From Actinomycetota bacterium (lineage in GTDB: Bacteria; Actinomycetota; Actinomycetes; Nanopelagicales; Nanopelagicaceae): a stretch of 64,000 bases of DNA. Positions 26,944-35,337 of the stretch are shown here, in pieces; within the stretch, counting starts at the first letter, position 1, and each line of letters starts with the position of its first letter. The stretch is taken from assembly GCA_016870795.1 (NCBI GenBank), contig VGAJ01000002.1, positions 42,042-106,041 on the forward strand, written 5' to 3'. The position numbers and the translations under genes are program-made. The notes under the pieces are model-generated. The model did no database searches. It had not been told where the DNA came from and saw nothing but the letters and a program-made list of their open reading frames with translations.

Positions 26944-27780
26944 CTATGTTAAAAGTTCAGCGATATACCCATCAGCCTCAAAGGGGGTCAGATCCTCTAT
27001 CCCCTCACCAAATCCAACATACTTCAAGGGAACTTGCAGAGCGGCCTCAGTGGCTATTGCAATACCGCCCTTGGTGGAGCCATCAAGCTTTGTGACCACG
27101 ATCCCAGTTAAATTCACGCTAGCAGAAAAAGTCTCTGCCTGTTTGATTCCATTCTGACCCGTTGTTCCATCAAGTACAAATAAAATCTCATTTACTAAAG
27201 TCACTTTCTCTACAACTCTTTGAATTTTACCTAGCTCGTCCATCAAGTTGCTCTTGGTATGCAGTCTTCCGGCAGTATCAATTATCAGAAAATCAAAACC
27301 TTCATCCCTCGCTTTCTTTGCTCCATCAAAAGCTATCGCTGCTGGATCGCTATTGCTTGAAGCGCTTAAAACTTCAACGCCGATTCTCTGGCCCCAAGTC
27401 TGAAGTTGGGCAACCGCAGCTGCCCTAAAGGTGTCAGCAGCAACTAATAAAACTTTCTTTCCGCTCTTTGCAAAATAATTGGCTAGCTTGGCTGCGCTAG
27501 TAGTTTTTCCAGTGCCATTAACTCCAACAAGCAGAATTACCGTTGGCCCATCACTTGATAAGTTAATAGCCCTTGATGAGGTAGTTAACTTTGATTTAAG
27601 TGAGTTAGCGATAGCCTTTGAGAGCTCTTCACTCTTCTCGCGCTTTACTAACTCTAGAATCTCCTCCGTTATCCCCACCCCAATATCTGATGAGATTAGA
27701 ATCTGTCTAAACTGTTCAAGATCTTCAATTGTTGCTCTAGATTTTGAGAACTTGCTGAGGAAAGAGCCAAATAAACCCAT
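26944..27780 (-). CDS. ftsY: SRP receptor FtsY, reduced to the NG domain
   Basis: Membrane-associated GTPase that docks ribosomes carrying SRP. The G motifs are GVNGTGKTTSAAKLA near residue 90, ADTFRAAAVAQL near 118, IIDTAGRLHTKSNLM near 171 and TKLDGSTKGG near 232, ending VGFGEGIEDLTPF. It is only 278 aa: there is no acidic A domain and no N-terminal membrane helix. The Phe/Leu-rich amphipathic start (MGLFGSFLSKFSKS) resembles the membrane-targeting helix that remains in NG-only receptors. It lies 2 bp after smc. Confidence 0.93.
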   Translation of the reverse strand: MGLFGSFLSKFSKSRATIEDLEQFRQILISSDIGVGITEEILELVKREKSEELSKAIANSLKSKLTTSSRAINLSSDGPTVILLVGVNGTGKTTSAAKLANYFAKSGKKVLLVAADTFRAAAVAQLQTWGQRIGVEVLSASSNSDPAAIAFDGAKKARDEGFDFLIIDTAGRLHTKSNLMDELGKIQRVVEKVTLVNEILFVLDGTTGQNGIKQAETFSASVNLTGIVVTKLDGSTKGGIAIATEAALQVPLKYVGFGEGIEDLTPFEADGYIAELLT

Positions 27781-27782
27781 AG

Positions 27783-30700
27783 TTAAGCGGGTTCAGTTTC
27801 AATCTCACGAAGACGCTGTGAGATAACTTCTGATACTCCATCACCGCGCATACTTACGCCATACAAGGTATCGCCAATTTCCATCGTTCGCTTTTGATGG
27901 GTGATAATAATTAATTGCGATGCTTGTCTTAGCTCTTCTAGAACTGAGAGTAGGCGACCAAGATTTGTGTCATCAAGTGCTGCTTCAACCTCATCTAAAA
28001 CATAGAACGGACTTGGCCTAGCTTTAAAAATAGCTATTAGAAGCGCTACCGCAGTTAGCGAGCGCTCACCGCCTGAGAGAAGTGATAGTCGCTTGATTCT
28101 CTTTCCTGGCGGGCGAGCTTCAACATCAACGCCAGAATTAAGAAGATCACTTGGATCAGTTAAGAGCAGGCGTCCCTCTCCCCCTGGAAAGAGTCGAGCA
28201 AAGATTTTTTCAAACTCTCTAGCCGTGTCTCTTAAAGCTTCTACAAAAATCTCTTGAACCTTGTCATCAACTGATTTGATGATGTCTAGAAGATCCTTCT
28301 TTGATTTCTTTAAATCCTCTAACTGATCTGCCAGATATTTCAACCGCTCTTCAAGGGATGAGAACTCCTCAAGAGCTAAGGGATTGATCTTGCCAAGAAG
28401 AGCCAGAGATTTCTCAGCTCCAGCTAGACGTTTTTCCTGCTCTTGACGGACATACGGAATGAATTCGCCTTGACTCAAATTTCCAGCGTCATCTTCGATG
28501 AAGGTTGGAACTGGCTTATCTGGACCGTACTCATTTACAAGAGATGAACTATCAACTCCAAATTCCTCCATAGCTTTTATCTCAAGTTGTTCAATTCTCA
28601 ATCTTTGTTCAGCTCTAGCTATCTCGTCGCGATGAACACTGGAAGTCAATTGATCAAGCTCAACGCTTAGATCTCGGATTGCTTGGCGAATAGAGAGAAT
28701 TTCGCCATCGCGATTAGAGCGACCTAGTTCAAGTCTTTCCCGCTCACTATTTGCCCGGGAGATCGAGCTCTCAATTTGAATTAAGGCTTCATAGGCAGCA
28801 TCAGCAATAGCTTGCGCCGTAACTGCGCCCCTTGCTCTAGCTGCGCGGCGAGCGATGTTATTACTTGCCGCTTGGCGCTCATTTGATGCTGCAAGTTCAA
28901 GATCTCTAGCCCGCTGCGAGATTGCTGCTACTCGCTCCTCAATAGTTCGAAGCGCAAGACGAGCTTCAACTTCAACTGCTCTTGCTGTAGCAAGAGTTGC
29001 TCTTAGATTTTCAAGAGTGCTTAACTCAGGTTCCAGCGGTTCACTACTCTTTTCAAATTCACTTCTAGCGGTGTCTAACTCACTGAGATCACTATCTAGC
29101 GCTTGTTTCAGTTCTGATATGGATTTTTCTAGCCGCTCAACTTCTCCGCTAGCGCTCTTTACTCCTTGGCTAGTTGCTGCCATCTGCTCAGCAAGTGCTG
29201 CCATGGCAGCATCTGATTCATTTAATCTAGCTAAGGCTTGATCGTAGGTAAGTTGATCCGATCTTAATTTTGTTTCAGCAGTAGAAATATCAAAGTGAAT
29301 TCGATCGCAATCATGGCCATGTCGCTGCAGCTCGATCTCAGCTTTTTCAATCAATTCAGAAATTTCAATTAATGAGGTGCGCGCAGATGAGCCGCCACTT
29401 GCTCTTCCTCTTCCAACCAAATCGCCATCAGGAGTAACTGCAATTAGTGATGGATTACTAGCGATGATTTGACTTGCCTGACTAAGTGATTCTGCGGCCA
29501 CTAGCCCAGAGAAAAGAGCCGGCAAAATGGAATTTAAGGTAGCTGATGAAACTTTACTTGCTAATGGTGTCAATCCACGTGGAATCTCAATAACTGGCCT
29601 TGAGTCACCTTCGGATATAAAGAGCAGCTCAGCACTTCCAGCAGATTTCGATTTCAAGAAAGTGATTGCAGAGATAACCTGATTTAGATCTTGAAGCACT
29701 AAGGCATTTGCCAATGAGCCTAACGCATTGGTCACTGCGCTCTGCCAACCAGGCTCAACCGTTAATAGCGAAGCTAGGCTGCCACGAATTACGATCCCCT
29801 GATCATTTGTTAATAGCGCACCACTTCCATCTTTGTGCAGGGTTGCTTGCCGGAGCGCATCAATTTTTGCCTCAGAAGCAGCTCTTGCTCGCTCAGCTAG
29901 AGAGAGATCGCTTCTTAACTTTTCAAGATTAGCTTTGCTGCTGTTGAGCAAAACTTTTGCTTTTTCAAATTCTGCATCAAGGCCGAGCTCTCCTGCATCA
30001 AGGCCGGCAATTTCACTCTCAAGTCGAGCAAATTCAACTTTAGCTTCAGCCACTCTTGCCTTGGCGCCAGTTAACGCGCTCTCTAACCTATTAATCTCAG
30101 AGCCCGCGCCATCGATTCGAGTTTGCAGAGACTTTATATGTCCTTCTTGTCTGGCAGTTCCCTCTCGATAATCAGCAATTGCTCGCTGCGCTGCGGCCAC
30201 TCGATCTTCTTCACTCTTTAACCGCGATTCTAATTGAGTAACGCTATTACTTGCGGCAACTAATTCAGCTCTGGCTTTATCTGATGAACCTTGCAGAACA
30301 GATTCCTCGCCTCTTAAAACTTTTGCTTCTGCATCTAGCGCTTCGGGATCTCGACCTGATGCTCTAGCTTCCTCTGCCTCTTCAGCTAAGAAGCGCGCAC
30401 GCTCTGATGCTAAGTTCTGAGTTCCTCTTAGCTTTTCTTTCTGGGCAGTTAGGCTGTAGTAATTATTCTGCGCAATGGCTAACTCTGGTCCCTGAATTGC
30501 TGCTATCTGATCTAGCTCAATCTCTCTTTTACGTAATTGCTCCAGCTCTTGATCGACTTCACTTCGTCTCTGACGAAGAGCGGTTTCATCAGCAACTTCT
30601 AAACTTAGTGTTGAATTGAATGCAATTAAGTCATCAGCCAGAATTCTTAGCTTCGCATCTCGCACATCAGCCTGAATCACAGCAGCTTTCCTAGCAACCT

Positions 30701-31328
30701 CTGCCTGTTTACCAAGCGGGCGAAGTTGCCTTCTTAATTCATTGGTGAGATCTTGGACTCGAGACATGTTGCCTTGCATCGAATCTAATTTTCGAAGTGC
30801 TTTCTCTTTTCGCTTCCTATGTTTTAATATTCCAGCAGCTTCCTCAATAAATCCTCTGCGCTCCTCAGGATTTGCTGTGAGGATGGCATCAAGTTGCCCC
30901 TGGCCAACGATGACGTGCATCTCGCGTCCGATGCCACTATCACTTAATAGCTCTTGAATATCTAGAAGGCGAGCTGATTCACCATTTATTTGATAATCAC
31001 TCTGGCCATTTCGAAATAAAGTTCTTGAAATAGTAACTTCGCTAAATTCAATTGGTAGTGCGCCATCTGTGTTATCGATAGTGACTGATACTTCTGCTCG
31101 TCCCAGAGGCGCTCTTCCTGAAGTTCCAGCAAAGATGACATCTTCCATCTTCCCACCGCGCAGGCTCTTTGCTCCCTGCTCGCCCATTACCCAAGAGAGA
31201 GCATCAACGACATTGCTCTTGCCCGAACCATTTGGTCCCACCACGCAGGTGATCCCTGGCTCGAACTTCAAGGTCGTTGGAGCGGCAAAGGACTTAAAGC
31301 CCTTCAGGGTCATGCTCTTTAAATACAC
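27783..31328 (-). CDS. smc: Chromosome segregation ATPase SMC
   Basis: Condensin core that compacts and separates chromosomes. The Walker A is GPNGSGKSNVVDAL near residue 32. Two long coiled-coil arms flank a hinge around residues 500-660 (ending with a glycine-rich DLVGRGRASGGSS). The C-terminal head holds LSGGERSLTAVALL and YVLDEVEAALDDTN (Walker B and D-loop). The length of 1181 aa is typical. The GTG start lies 6 nt after a TAGGTT hexamer. ScpA and ScpB are not in the window. Confidence 0.96.
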   Translation of the reverse strand: MYLKSMTLKGFKSFAAPTTLKFEPGITCVVGPNGSGKSNVVDALSWVMGEQGAKSLRGGKMEDVIFAGTSGRAPLGRAEVSVTIDNTDGALPIEFSEVTISRTLFRNGQSDYQINGESARLLDIQELLSDSGIGREMHVIVGQGQLDAILTANPEERRGFIEEAAGILKHRKRKEKALRKLDSMQGNMSRVQDLTNELRRQLRPLGKQAEVARKAAVIQADVRDAKLRILADDLIAFNSTLSLEVADETALRQRRSEVDQELEQLRKREIELDQIAAIQGPELAIAQNNYYSLTAQKEKLRGTQNLASERARFLAEEAEEARASGRDPEALDAEAKVLRGEESVLQGSSDKARAELVAASNSVTQLESRLKSEEDRVAAAQRAIADYREGTARQEGHIKSLQTRIDGAGSEINRLESALTGAKARVAEAKVEFARLESEIAGLDAGELGLDAEFEKAKVLLNSSKANLEKLRSDLSLAERARAASEAKIDALRQATLHKDGSGALLTNDQGIVIRGSLASLLTVEPGWQSAVTNALGSLANALVLQDLNQVISAITFLKSKSAGSAELLFISEGDSRPVIEIPRGLTPLASKVSSATLNSILPALFSGLVAAESLSQASQIIASNPSLIAVTPDGDLVGRGRASGGSSARTSLIEISELIEKAEIELQRHGHDCDRIHFDISTAETKLRSDQLTYDQALARLNESDAAMAALAEQMAATSQGVKSASGEVERLEKSISELKQALDSDLSELDTARSEFEKSSEPLEPELSTLENLRATLATARAVEVEARLALRTIEERVAAISQRARDLELAASNERQAASNNIARRAARARGAVTAQAIADAAYEALIQIESSISRANSERERLELGRSNRDGEILSIRQAIRDLSVELDQLTSSVHRDEIARAEQRLRIEQLEIKAMEEFGVDSSSLVNEYGPDKPVPTFIEDDAGNLSQGEFIPYVRQEQEKRLAGAEKSLALLGKINPLALEEFSSLEERLKYLADQLEDLKKSKKDLLDIIKSVDDKVQEIFVEALRDTAREFEKIFARLFPGGEGRLLLTDPSDLLNSGVDVEARPPGKRIKRLSLLSGGERSLTAVALLIAIFKARPSPFYVLDEVEAALDDTNLGRLLSVLEELRQASQLIIITHQKRTMEIGDTLYGVSMRGDGVSEVISQRLREIETEPA

Positions 31329-31334
31329 GGGTAG

Positions 31335-31340
31335 AACCTA
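31335..31340 (-). promoter_or_regulatory. -10 hexamer TAGGTT, leaderless smc-ftsY
   Basis: TAGGTT ends 6 nt before the smc GTG at 31328, within the short gap after mutM. It shows that leaderless starts here may also use GTG. Confidence 0.55.
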
Positions 31341-31367
31341 TCGGGTGAGTCCGCGCACGCTCGGGTT

Positions 31368-32267
31368 TTACCCCCGCTTAGAGCTGACTTTTTTTCTAAC
31401 CTTCTTTTTTCCCGCTTTCTTAAGGGGAGATTTGCTCTGGCATTGCGGACAAAAATGTGAAGAGCGGTTTGCAAAAGCAATCCTGCGAATCTCGCAGCCA
31501 CATCTAGAACAGGGCTCATTCTCCTGGCCATATGCCTCAAGCTCAACATCAAAGTAGCCACTCTCGCCATTTACATTGATATAGAGCTCATCAAAACTTG
31601 TTCCGCCTGCCTTCAAGGCTTTCTCCATGACAAATTTAGTGGCATCAAGAAGTTTAGAAATTTCTTGCTCCGATAGTTTCTTTGCAAGGCGCTCGGGATG
31701 AATCTTTGCGTGCCAGAGCGCTTCATCAGCGTAGATATTACCCACACCGCTCACCACGCCCTGATCAAGAAGTACTCGCTTTACCGCGCTATTCTTTTTA
31801 CTAATCCGGCTGATCACTGCGCTGCGATTAAATTTATTATCGAACAAATCAGGTGCAATTCGAGTAAAAGATTGAGGGATTAGGTCTTGGTCTTCTAAGA
31901 CCAACTTATCAATTGAAATCCAACCAAAGGTTCGTTGATCAACAAAGCGAATCTCTTTTCTTCTATCGCCGCAGTCAATGCGAACTCGCAGATGTTTCTC
32001 AAATTCTCTCTGCTTATCTTGAATCAATAGCTGTCCGCTCATTCCTAAGTGGGCCATCAGTGCAAAATCTCGATTTAATTCAAACCATAGGAACTTTCCA
32101 CGTCTATTAACACTCAAAACTTTTGCACCTTCAATAGCGCTATATGGAGCATAAGTTGTTGATCTATTTCCACCTTTATGAACTACATCAATTTCTCTAA
32201 TTTTTCTTCCAACAATGAATGGCTCTAAACCTCGTCTTACCGTTTCAACTTCGGGTAATTCGGGCAT
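31368..32267 (-). CDS. mutM: Formamidopyrimidine-DNA glycosylase (Fpg/MutM)
   Basis: Base-excision repair enzyme that removes 8-oxoguanine and formamidopyrimidines and nicks the abasic site. The mature N-terminal Pro2 and Glu3 are in MPELPEVETVRRGLEP. A helix-two-turn-helix with SGVGNIYADEALW lies near residue 175, and the C-terminal zinc finger has CSRCGCEIRR...CPQCQ. The Lys/Arg-rich tail of about 20 residues is an addition to the usual end. It lies 3 bp after rnc. Confidence 0.95.
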   Translation of the reverse strand: MPELPEVETVRRGLEPFIVGRKIREIDVVHKGGNRSTTYAPYSAIEGAKVLSVNRRGKFLWFELNRDFALMAHLGMSGQLLIQDKQREFEKHLRVRIDCGDRRKEIRFVDQRTFGWISIDKLVLEDQDLIPQSFTRIAPDLFDNKFNRSAVISRISKKNSAVKRVLLDQGVVSGVGNIYADEALWHAKIHPERLAKKLSEQEISKLLDATKFVMEKALKAGGTSFDELYINVNGESGYFDVELEAYGQENEPCSRCGCEIRRIAFANRSSHFCPQCQSKSPLKKAGKKKVRKKVSSKRG

Positions 32268-32270
32268 AAA

Positions 32271-32945
32271 TTAGTTATTTGAAAGAGCTTCAAAGGCAAT
32301 TCTTGCCGCAACTTGTTCTGCTTCGCGCTTGGATTTGCCATGACCTTGCGGATAGGTAACACCATTGACAATTGCATAGGCAACAAAATCTTTATCGTGA
32401 TCTGGGCCTGACTCACTGACTTTATATTCAGGTGGCGCCCATCCAGAGGAGGCAACAATTTCTTGAAGCGCAGTCTTTCCATCAAGACCTGCTCCCCTTG
32501 TAACTGCTTCATCAATAGCGCTCTTCATCAGACGCATAATGATCTCTGCGCTGACATTAAAACCATGATCTAAATAGATCGCCCCAACCAAAGCCTCAAA
32601 GGCATCTGCCAAAATTGAATTCTTATCTCTTCCTCCCGTTACCTCTTCACCTTTGCCAATTTTTAGCGCTGAGCCAAGTTCTAACTCTCTTGCAATGCTT
32701 GCAAGGGCGCGCATATTTACTATCCCTGAGCGAAGTGGTGAGAGATGTGATTCATCAAGATCTGGAAAGCGTTCATATAGCGCTTCGGTAATTACTAACC
32801 CAAGGACACTATCGCCTAGAAACTCTAAGCGTTCATTTGTTGGAAGACCGCCGAATTCATAAGCAAAGGAGCGGTGAGTTAAGGCGAGTTCGAGTAACTC
32901 TGGTTTTACCGAAACTCCAAGCTTTTCGGTCAGAGCCAGACTCAG
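32271..32945 (-). CDS. rnc: Ribonuclease III, probable CTG start
   Basis: Cleaves double-stranded RNA in rRNA processing and mRNA decay. The complete enzyme is encoded: THRSFAYEFGG then NERLEFLGDSVLG (catalytic Glu41/Asp45) and ADAFEALVGAIYLD (Asp114/Glu117). A double-stranded RNA-binding domain from residue 150 ends KSKREAEQVAARIAF. The first ATG in frame would be at 32714, deep in the catalytic domain and deleting the catalytic motif. Upstream to the preceding in-frame stop the only start-like codons are CTGs; the one at 32945 has AGAGG 6 nt before it and starts 1 bp after rpmF. Confidence 0.88.
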   Translation of the reverse strand: MSLALTEKLGVSVKPELLELALTHRSFAYEFGGLPTNERLEFLGDSVLGLVITEALYERFPDLDESHLSPLRSGIVNMRALASIARELELGSALKIGKGEEVTGGRDKNSILADAFEALVGAIYLDHGFNVSAEIIMRLMKSAIDEAVTRGAGLDGKTALQEIVASSGWAPPEYKVSESGPDHDKDFVAYAIVNGVTYPQGHGKSKREAEQVAARIAFEALSNN

Positions 32946-32946
32946 A

Positions 32947-33120
32947 TTAAACCTCTAGAACTTGACGACGGTTATAAGTGCCGCAGGTAAGGCAAGCGGT
33001 ATGTTGTAACTTAGGTTGCGCGCATTGCGGGCAATTTGCAGTCGATGCAGGTGTTGCTTTCCACTGGCTACGACGAGAACGTGTGCGCGAGCGCGACATC
33101 TTTCGCTTTGGTAATGGCAC
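32947..33120 (-). CDS. rpmF: 50S ribosomal protein bL32, zinc-binding form
   Basis: A 57-residue large-subunit protein. The N-terminus is PLPKRKMSRSRTRSRRSQW, the classical bL32 start. Four Cys as CPQC and CLTC mark the zinc-ribbon (C+) form, ending TYNRRQVLEV. The GTG start at 33120 follows AGGAGA about 7 nt upstream. Its stop is 1 bp before the rnc CTG, an arrangement that fits translational coupling. The DUF177-rpmF-rnc order is universal in Actinobacteria. Confidence 0.93.
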   Translation of the reverse strand: MPLPKRKMSRSRTRSRRSQWKATPASTANCPQCAQPKLQHTACLTCGTYNRRQVLEV

Positions 33121-33204
33121 GTTATTCTCCTTTTACAAATTATTAATTCAAACTTGAGGGCTAAGTATTACTCAGCTTCGATATCTTTGCAAAATCACGC
33201 CTGA

Positions 33205-33741
33205 TTAGGGCTTCCAATCAGCCAATCCGCTCCATCTTGGATCGCTGGCCTTATGGGCGTGATCCTTTTCCAGCTCCCGCCACTTCAGGCCACAAACTGA
33301 GCAGAGCCCCAAGCAATCACTTTGGCAGAGAGGGTTGATTGGCATCGAGAGAATAACGGCGTCGCGAATCGGAACTTCAAGGTCTGCAATATCGCCATCA
33401 AGGCTAAAGACCTCATCTTCATCATCTTCGACCTCGCTAACTTTTGAAGAATAGAGAAATAGCTCTTGGAATTTTTGATTAACGTCAAAGTCAATTGGGT
33501 CTAAACACCGTCCGCACTCCCCCTTGGCATTAGAGATAACAGTTCCGGTCAGTAAAACTCCGCCATCGACAGATTCAGCCTTGAATGAGATATCAATCGG
33601 CTCTGCTTTTGGAATCTCAAGTAGCGCGATACCGATTGCTTGGGGTGCGCTAAATTGCAGGTGATATTGGCGAAACTCCCCGGCTCGCCTTGGAAGTTCG
33701 TGGAAATTAACTTTAAATGGTGATTCAGTCTTGGAGTTCAC
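33205..33741 (-). CDS. YceD/DUF177 family protein
   Basis: A 178-residue protein of the DUF177 family, which is linked to 23S rRNA accumulation or large-subunit assembly in other organisms. It starts FHELPRRAGEFRQYHL, has a single GRCLDPI near residue 92, an acidic stretch (EVEDDEDE) and a C-terminal CQSDCLGLCSVCG, which is a Cys cluster typical of the family. The position just before rpmF is conserved. Confidence 0.9.
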   Translation of the reverse strand: MNSKTESPFKVNFHELPRRAGEFRQYHLQFSAPQAIGIALLEIPKAEPIDISFKAESVDGGVLLTGTVISNAKGECGRCLDPIDFDVNQKFQELFLYSSKVSEVEDDEDEVFSLDGDIADLEVPIRDAVILSMPINPLCQSDCLGLCSVCGLKWRELEKDHAHKASDPRWSGLADWKP

Positions 33742-33748
33742 GTAATTA

Positions 33749-34225
33749 CTACTCTGCTAGTTGAGAGAGTACATCTTTATCACTTGCCCCAGCCAATCTC
33801 TCTCGCCCACGGTTTACTGCCTCTAGCGTCTTATTTAATATTACTTCAAGAGTGGCTAGACGAGAATCGATATAGGCATCAACTTCTTCACGTTCTTTTT
33901 CAACTTTTGAGTGAGCCTCATCAATTAATCTTGCAGACTCCTCCCTTGCAGCAGCAACAATTGCAGTCTGCTCAACCATTCGAGCAACTTCTTCTCTGGC
34001 ATGAGCAATTAACTGCTCTGCGCTCTGCCTGCCCTCTTCAATTATTGTCTCTCTACTTCCCAGGAGCTTCTGCGCATTTGAGAGATCTTTTGGAAGTGCT
34101 TGATTTATCTCCTCAAGCAGTTCCAGCATCTCACCTCGATGGACTACACAAGAAGCTGATAATGGAACTGAGCGTGCTTCATTAACCATAGTTATGGCAG
34201 ATTGGAGTTTCTCTATTGCTTCCAT
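33749..34225 (-). CDS. Coiled-coil protein of the Rv2927c / DivIVA-like type
   Basis: A 158-residue, mostly helical soluble protein. After the first 30 residues, heptad-rich segments run to residue 145 (VARMVEQTAIVAAAREESARLIDEAH). The MLELLEEINQALPKDL motif is the conserved centre of the actinobacterial family found between coaD and the DUF177 gene (Rv2927c in Mycobacterium). It resembles DivIVA or the ATP synthase b stalk in composition, but a role in division is only a suggestion. Confidence 0.75.
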   Translation of the reverse strand: MEAIEKLQSAITMVNEARSVPLSASCVVHRGEMLELLEEINQALPKDLSNAQKLLGSRETIIEEGRQSAEQLIAHAREEVARMVEQTAIVAAAREESARLIDEAHSKVEKEREEVDAYIDSRLATLEVILNKTLEAVNRGRERLAGASDKDVLSQLAE

Positions 34226-34226
34226 G

Positions 34227-34736
34227 TCATGACCTTCCTGATTGCGAACTTGGCGAAGGAGAATCTTTTGCTTTTCTTGTTAATTCACTTAAAACTCCAG
34301 CAGGAACCAGATTTGAAACATCCCCGCCATAGCGGGCGATCTCTCTAACTAGAGATGATGAAAGGAAGGAATAGGCAGGTTTAGTTGCCATAAGAAGAGT
34401 GTCAACGCCCTTTAATTGCAGATTCATTTGGGCCATCTGAAGTTCATAGTCAAAATCACTCACTGCGCGCAGCCCTTTAACAATCGCATCAACTTTGTTC
34501 TCTCGACAGTAATCAACTAATAGACCACTCCACATATCAACCTTTACATTCGGCAAATGCTTCACGCAATCTCTAGCTAGAACTATCCGCTCCTCTATCG
34601 TAAACAGAGAGCTCTTCGAATTATTTACAAGAACTGCAATTACTACCTCATCAAATAAATGACTGGCACGCTCAATGACATCAAGGTGTCCATTAGTTAT
34701 TGGGTCAAAGGAGCCCGGGCATACTGCTTTCTTCAC
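34227..34736 (-). CDS. coaD: Phosphopantetheine adenylyltransferase
   Basis: Fourth step of coenzyme A synthesis: joins ATP and 4'-phosphopantetheine to dephospho-CoA. PGSFDPITNGHLDVIERA at residues 7-24 carries the HxGH-type nucleotidyltransferase motif (NGHLD). VKGLRAVSDFDYELQMA and FLSSSLVREIARYGGDVSNLVP follow. The length of 169 aa is normal. It lies 1 bp before the coiled-coil gene. Confidence 0.96.
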   Translation of the reverse strand: MKKAVCPGSFDPITNGHLDVIERASHLFDEVVIAVLVNNSKSSLFTIEERIVLARDCVKHLPNVKVDMWSGLLVDYCRENKVDAIVKGLRAVSDFDYELQMAQMNLQLKGVDTLLMATKPAYSFLSSSLVREIARYGGDVSNLVPAGVLSELTRKAKDSPSPSSQSGRS

Positions 34737-34767
34737 GGGGCAACGCTAACACGAATTACTAAATACG

Positions 34768-35337
34768 CTATTGCCTAGGTTCGCCGTAGTAAATACTGGC
34801 TGCGCCATACTTTCGAACCTTCAACTCAGCTAAGCCCTGGGGCCATGAAAAGGGTTTAGTTTTTGAATCGCGCTCTACTGCAATTATTGAGGAACTTTTT
34901 AGAAATCCATTATTGACAAGTGATAACAATATTTTTTCAACATCACTACTTGGCAAGTCATACGGTGGATCAATGAAAACAATATCAAAAGCCAAATCAG
35001 CGCCTTTATCTAAATACTTTCCAGCAGACATTGTTATGACAGAGGCGGAACCAATGCCAGGAATTTTTTCAAGCAATTCAAAATTACTACGTGTTACCGA
35101 AGTTGCTTTTTCTTCATTATCAACTGCAACTACCACCCCAGCGCCACGTGAGAGCGCTTCACAAGAGACTGCTCCTGAACCGCAGTAGAGGTCAAGAAAG
35201 TTTGCATCACTAAGAGAACCAAATTCAGATTCAAGAGTAGAGAAGAGGGCCTCCCTTGCACGATCAGAGGTTGGACGAACTTGGGAGATTGGTGAATTTA
35301 TATTTCTTCCCTTTGCAAGGCCGGCAATAATTCTCAT
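34768..35337 (-). CDS. rsmD: 16S rRNA (guanine966-N2)-methyltransferase RsmD
   Basis: Methylates G966 in helix 31 of 16S rRNA. IIAGLAKGRNINSP opens the protein; RPTSDRAREALFSTLE, FLDLYCGSGAVSCEALSRGA (SAM site) and IVFIDPPYDLP (DPPY catalytic motif) are all present. It directly follows recG with no spacing, and coaD comes 31 bp later, the usual recG-rsmD-coaD order. Confidence 0.95.
   Translation of the reverse strand: MRIIAGLAKGRNINSPISQVRPTSDRAREALFSTLESEFGSLSDANFLDLYCGSGAVSCEALSRGAGVVVAVDNEEKATSVTRSNFELLEKIPGIGSASVITMSAGKYLDKGADLAFDIVFIDPPYDLPSSDVEKILLSLVNNGFLKSSSIIAVERDSKTKPFSWPQGLAELKVRKYGAASIYYGEPRQ

Noticed and set aside
28855..30171. Several plus-strand ORFs antisense to smc
   Set aside because: Long coiled-coil genes regularly give open antisense frames; none has a ribosome-binding site or domain.
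31069..31557. 162-codon plus-strand ORF across the smc-mutM junction
   Set aside because: It is antisense to the SMC Walker A region and the mutM zinc finger, with no start signal.
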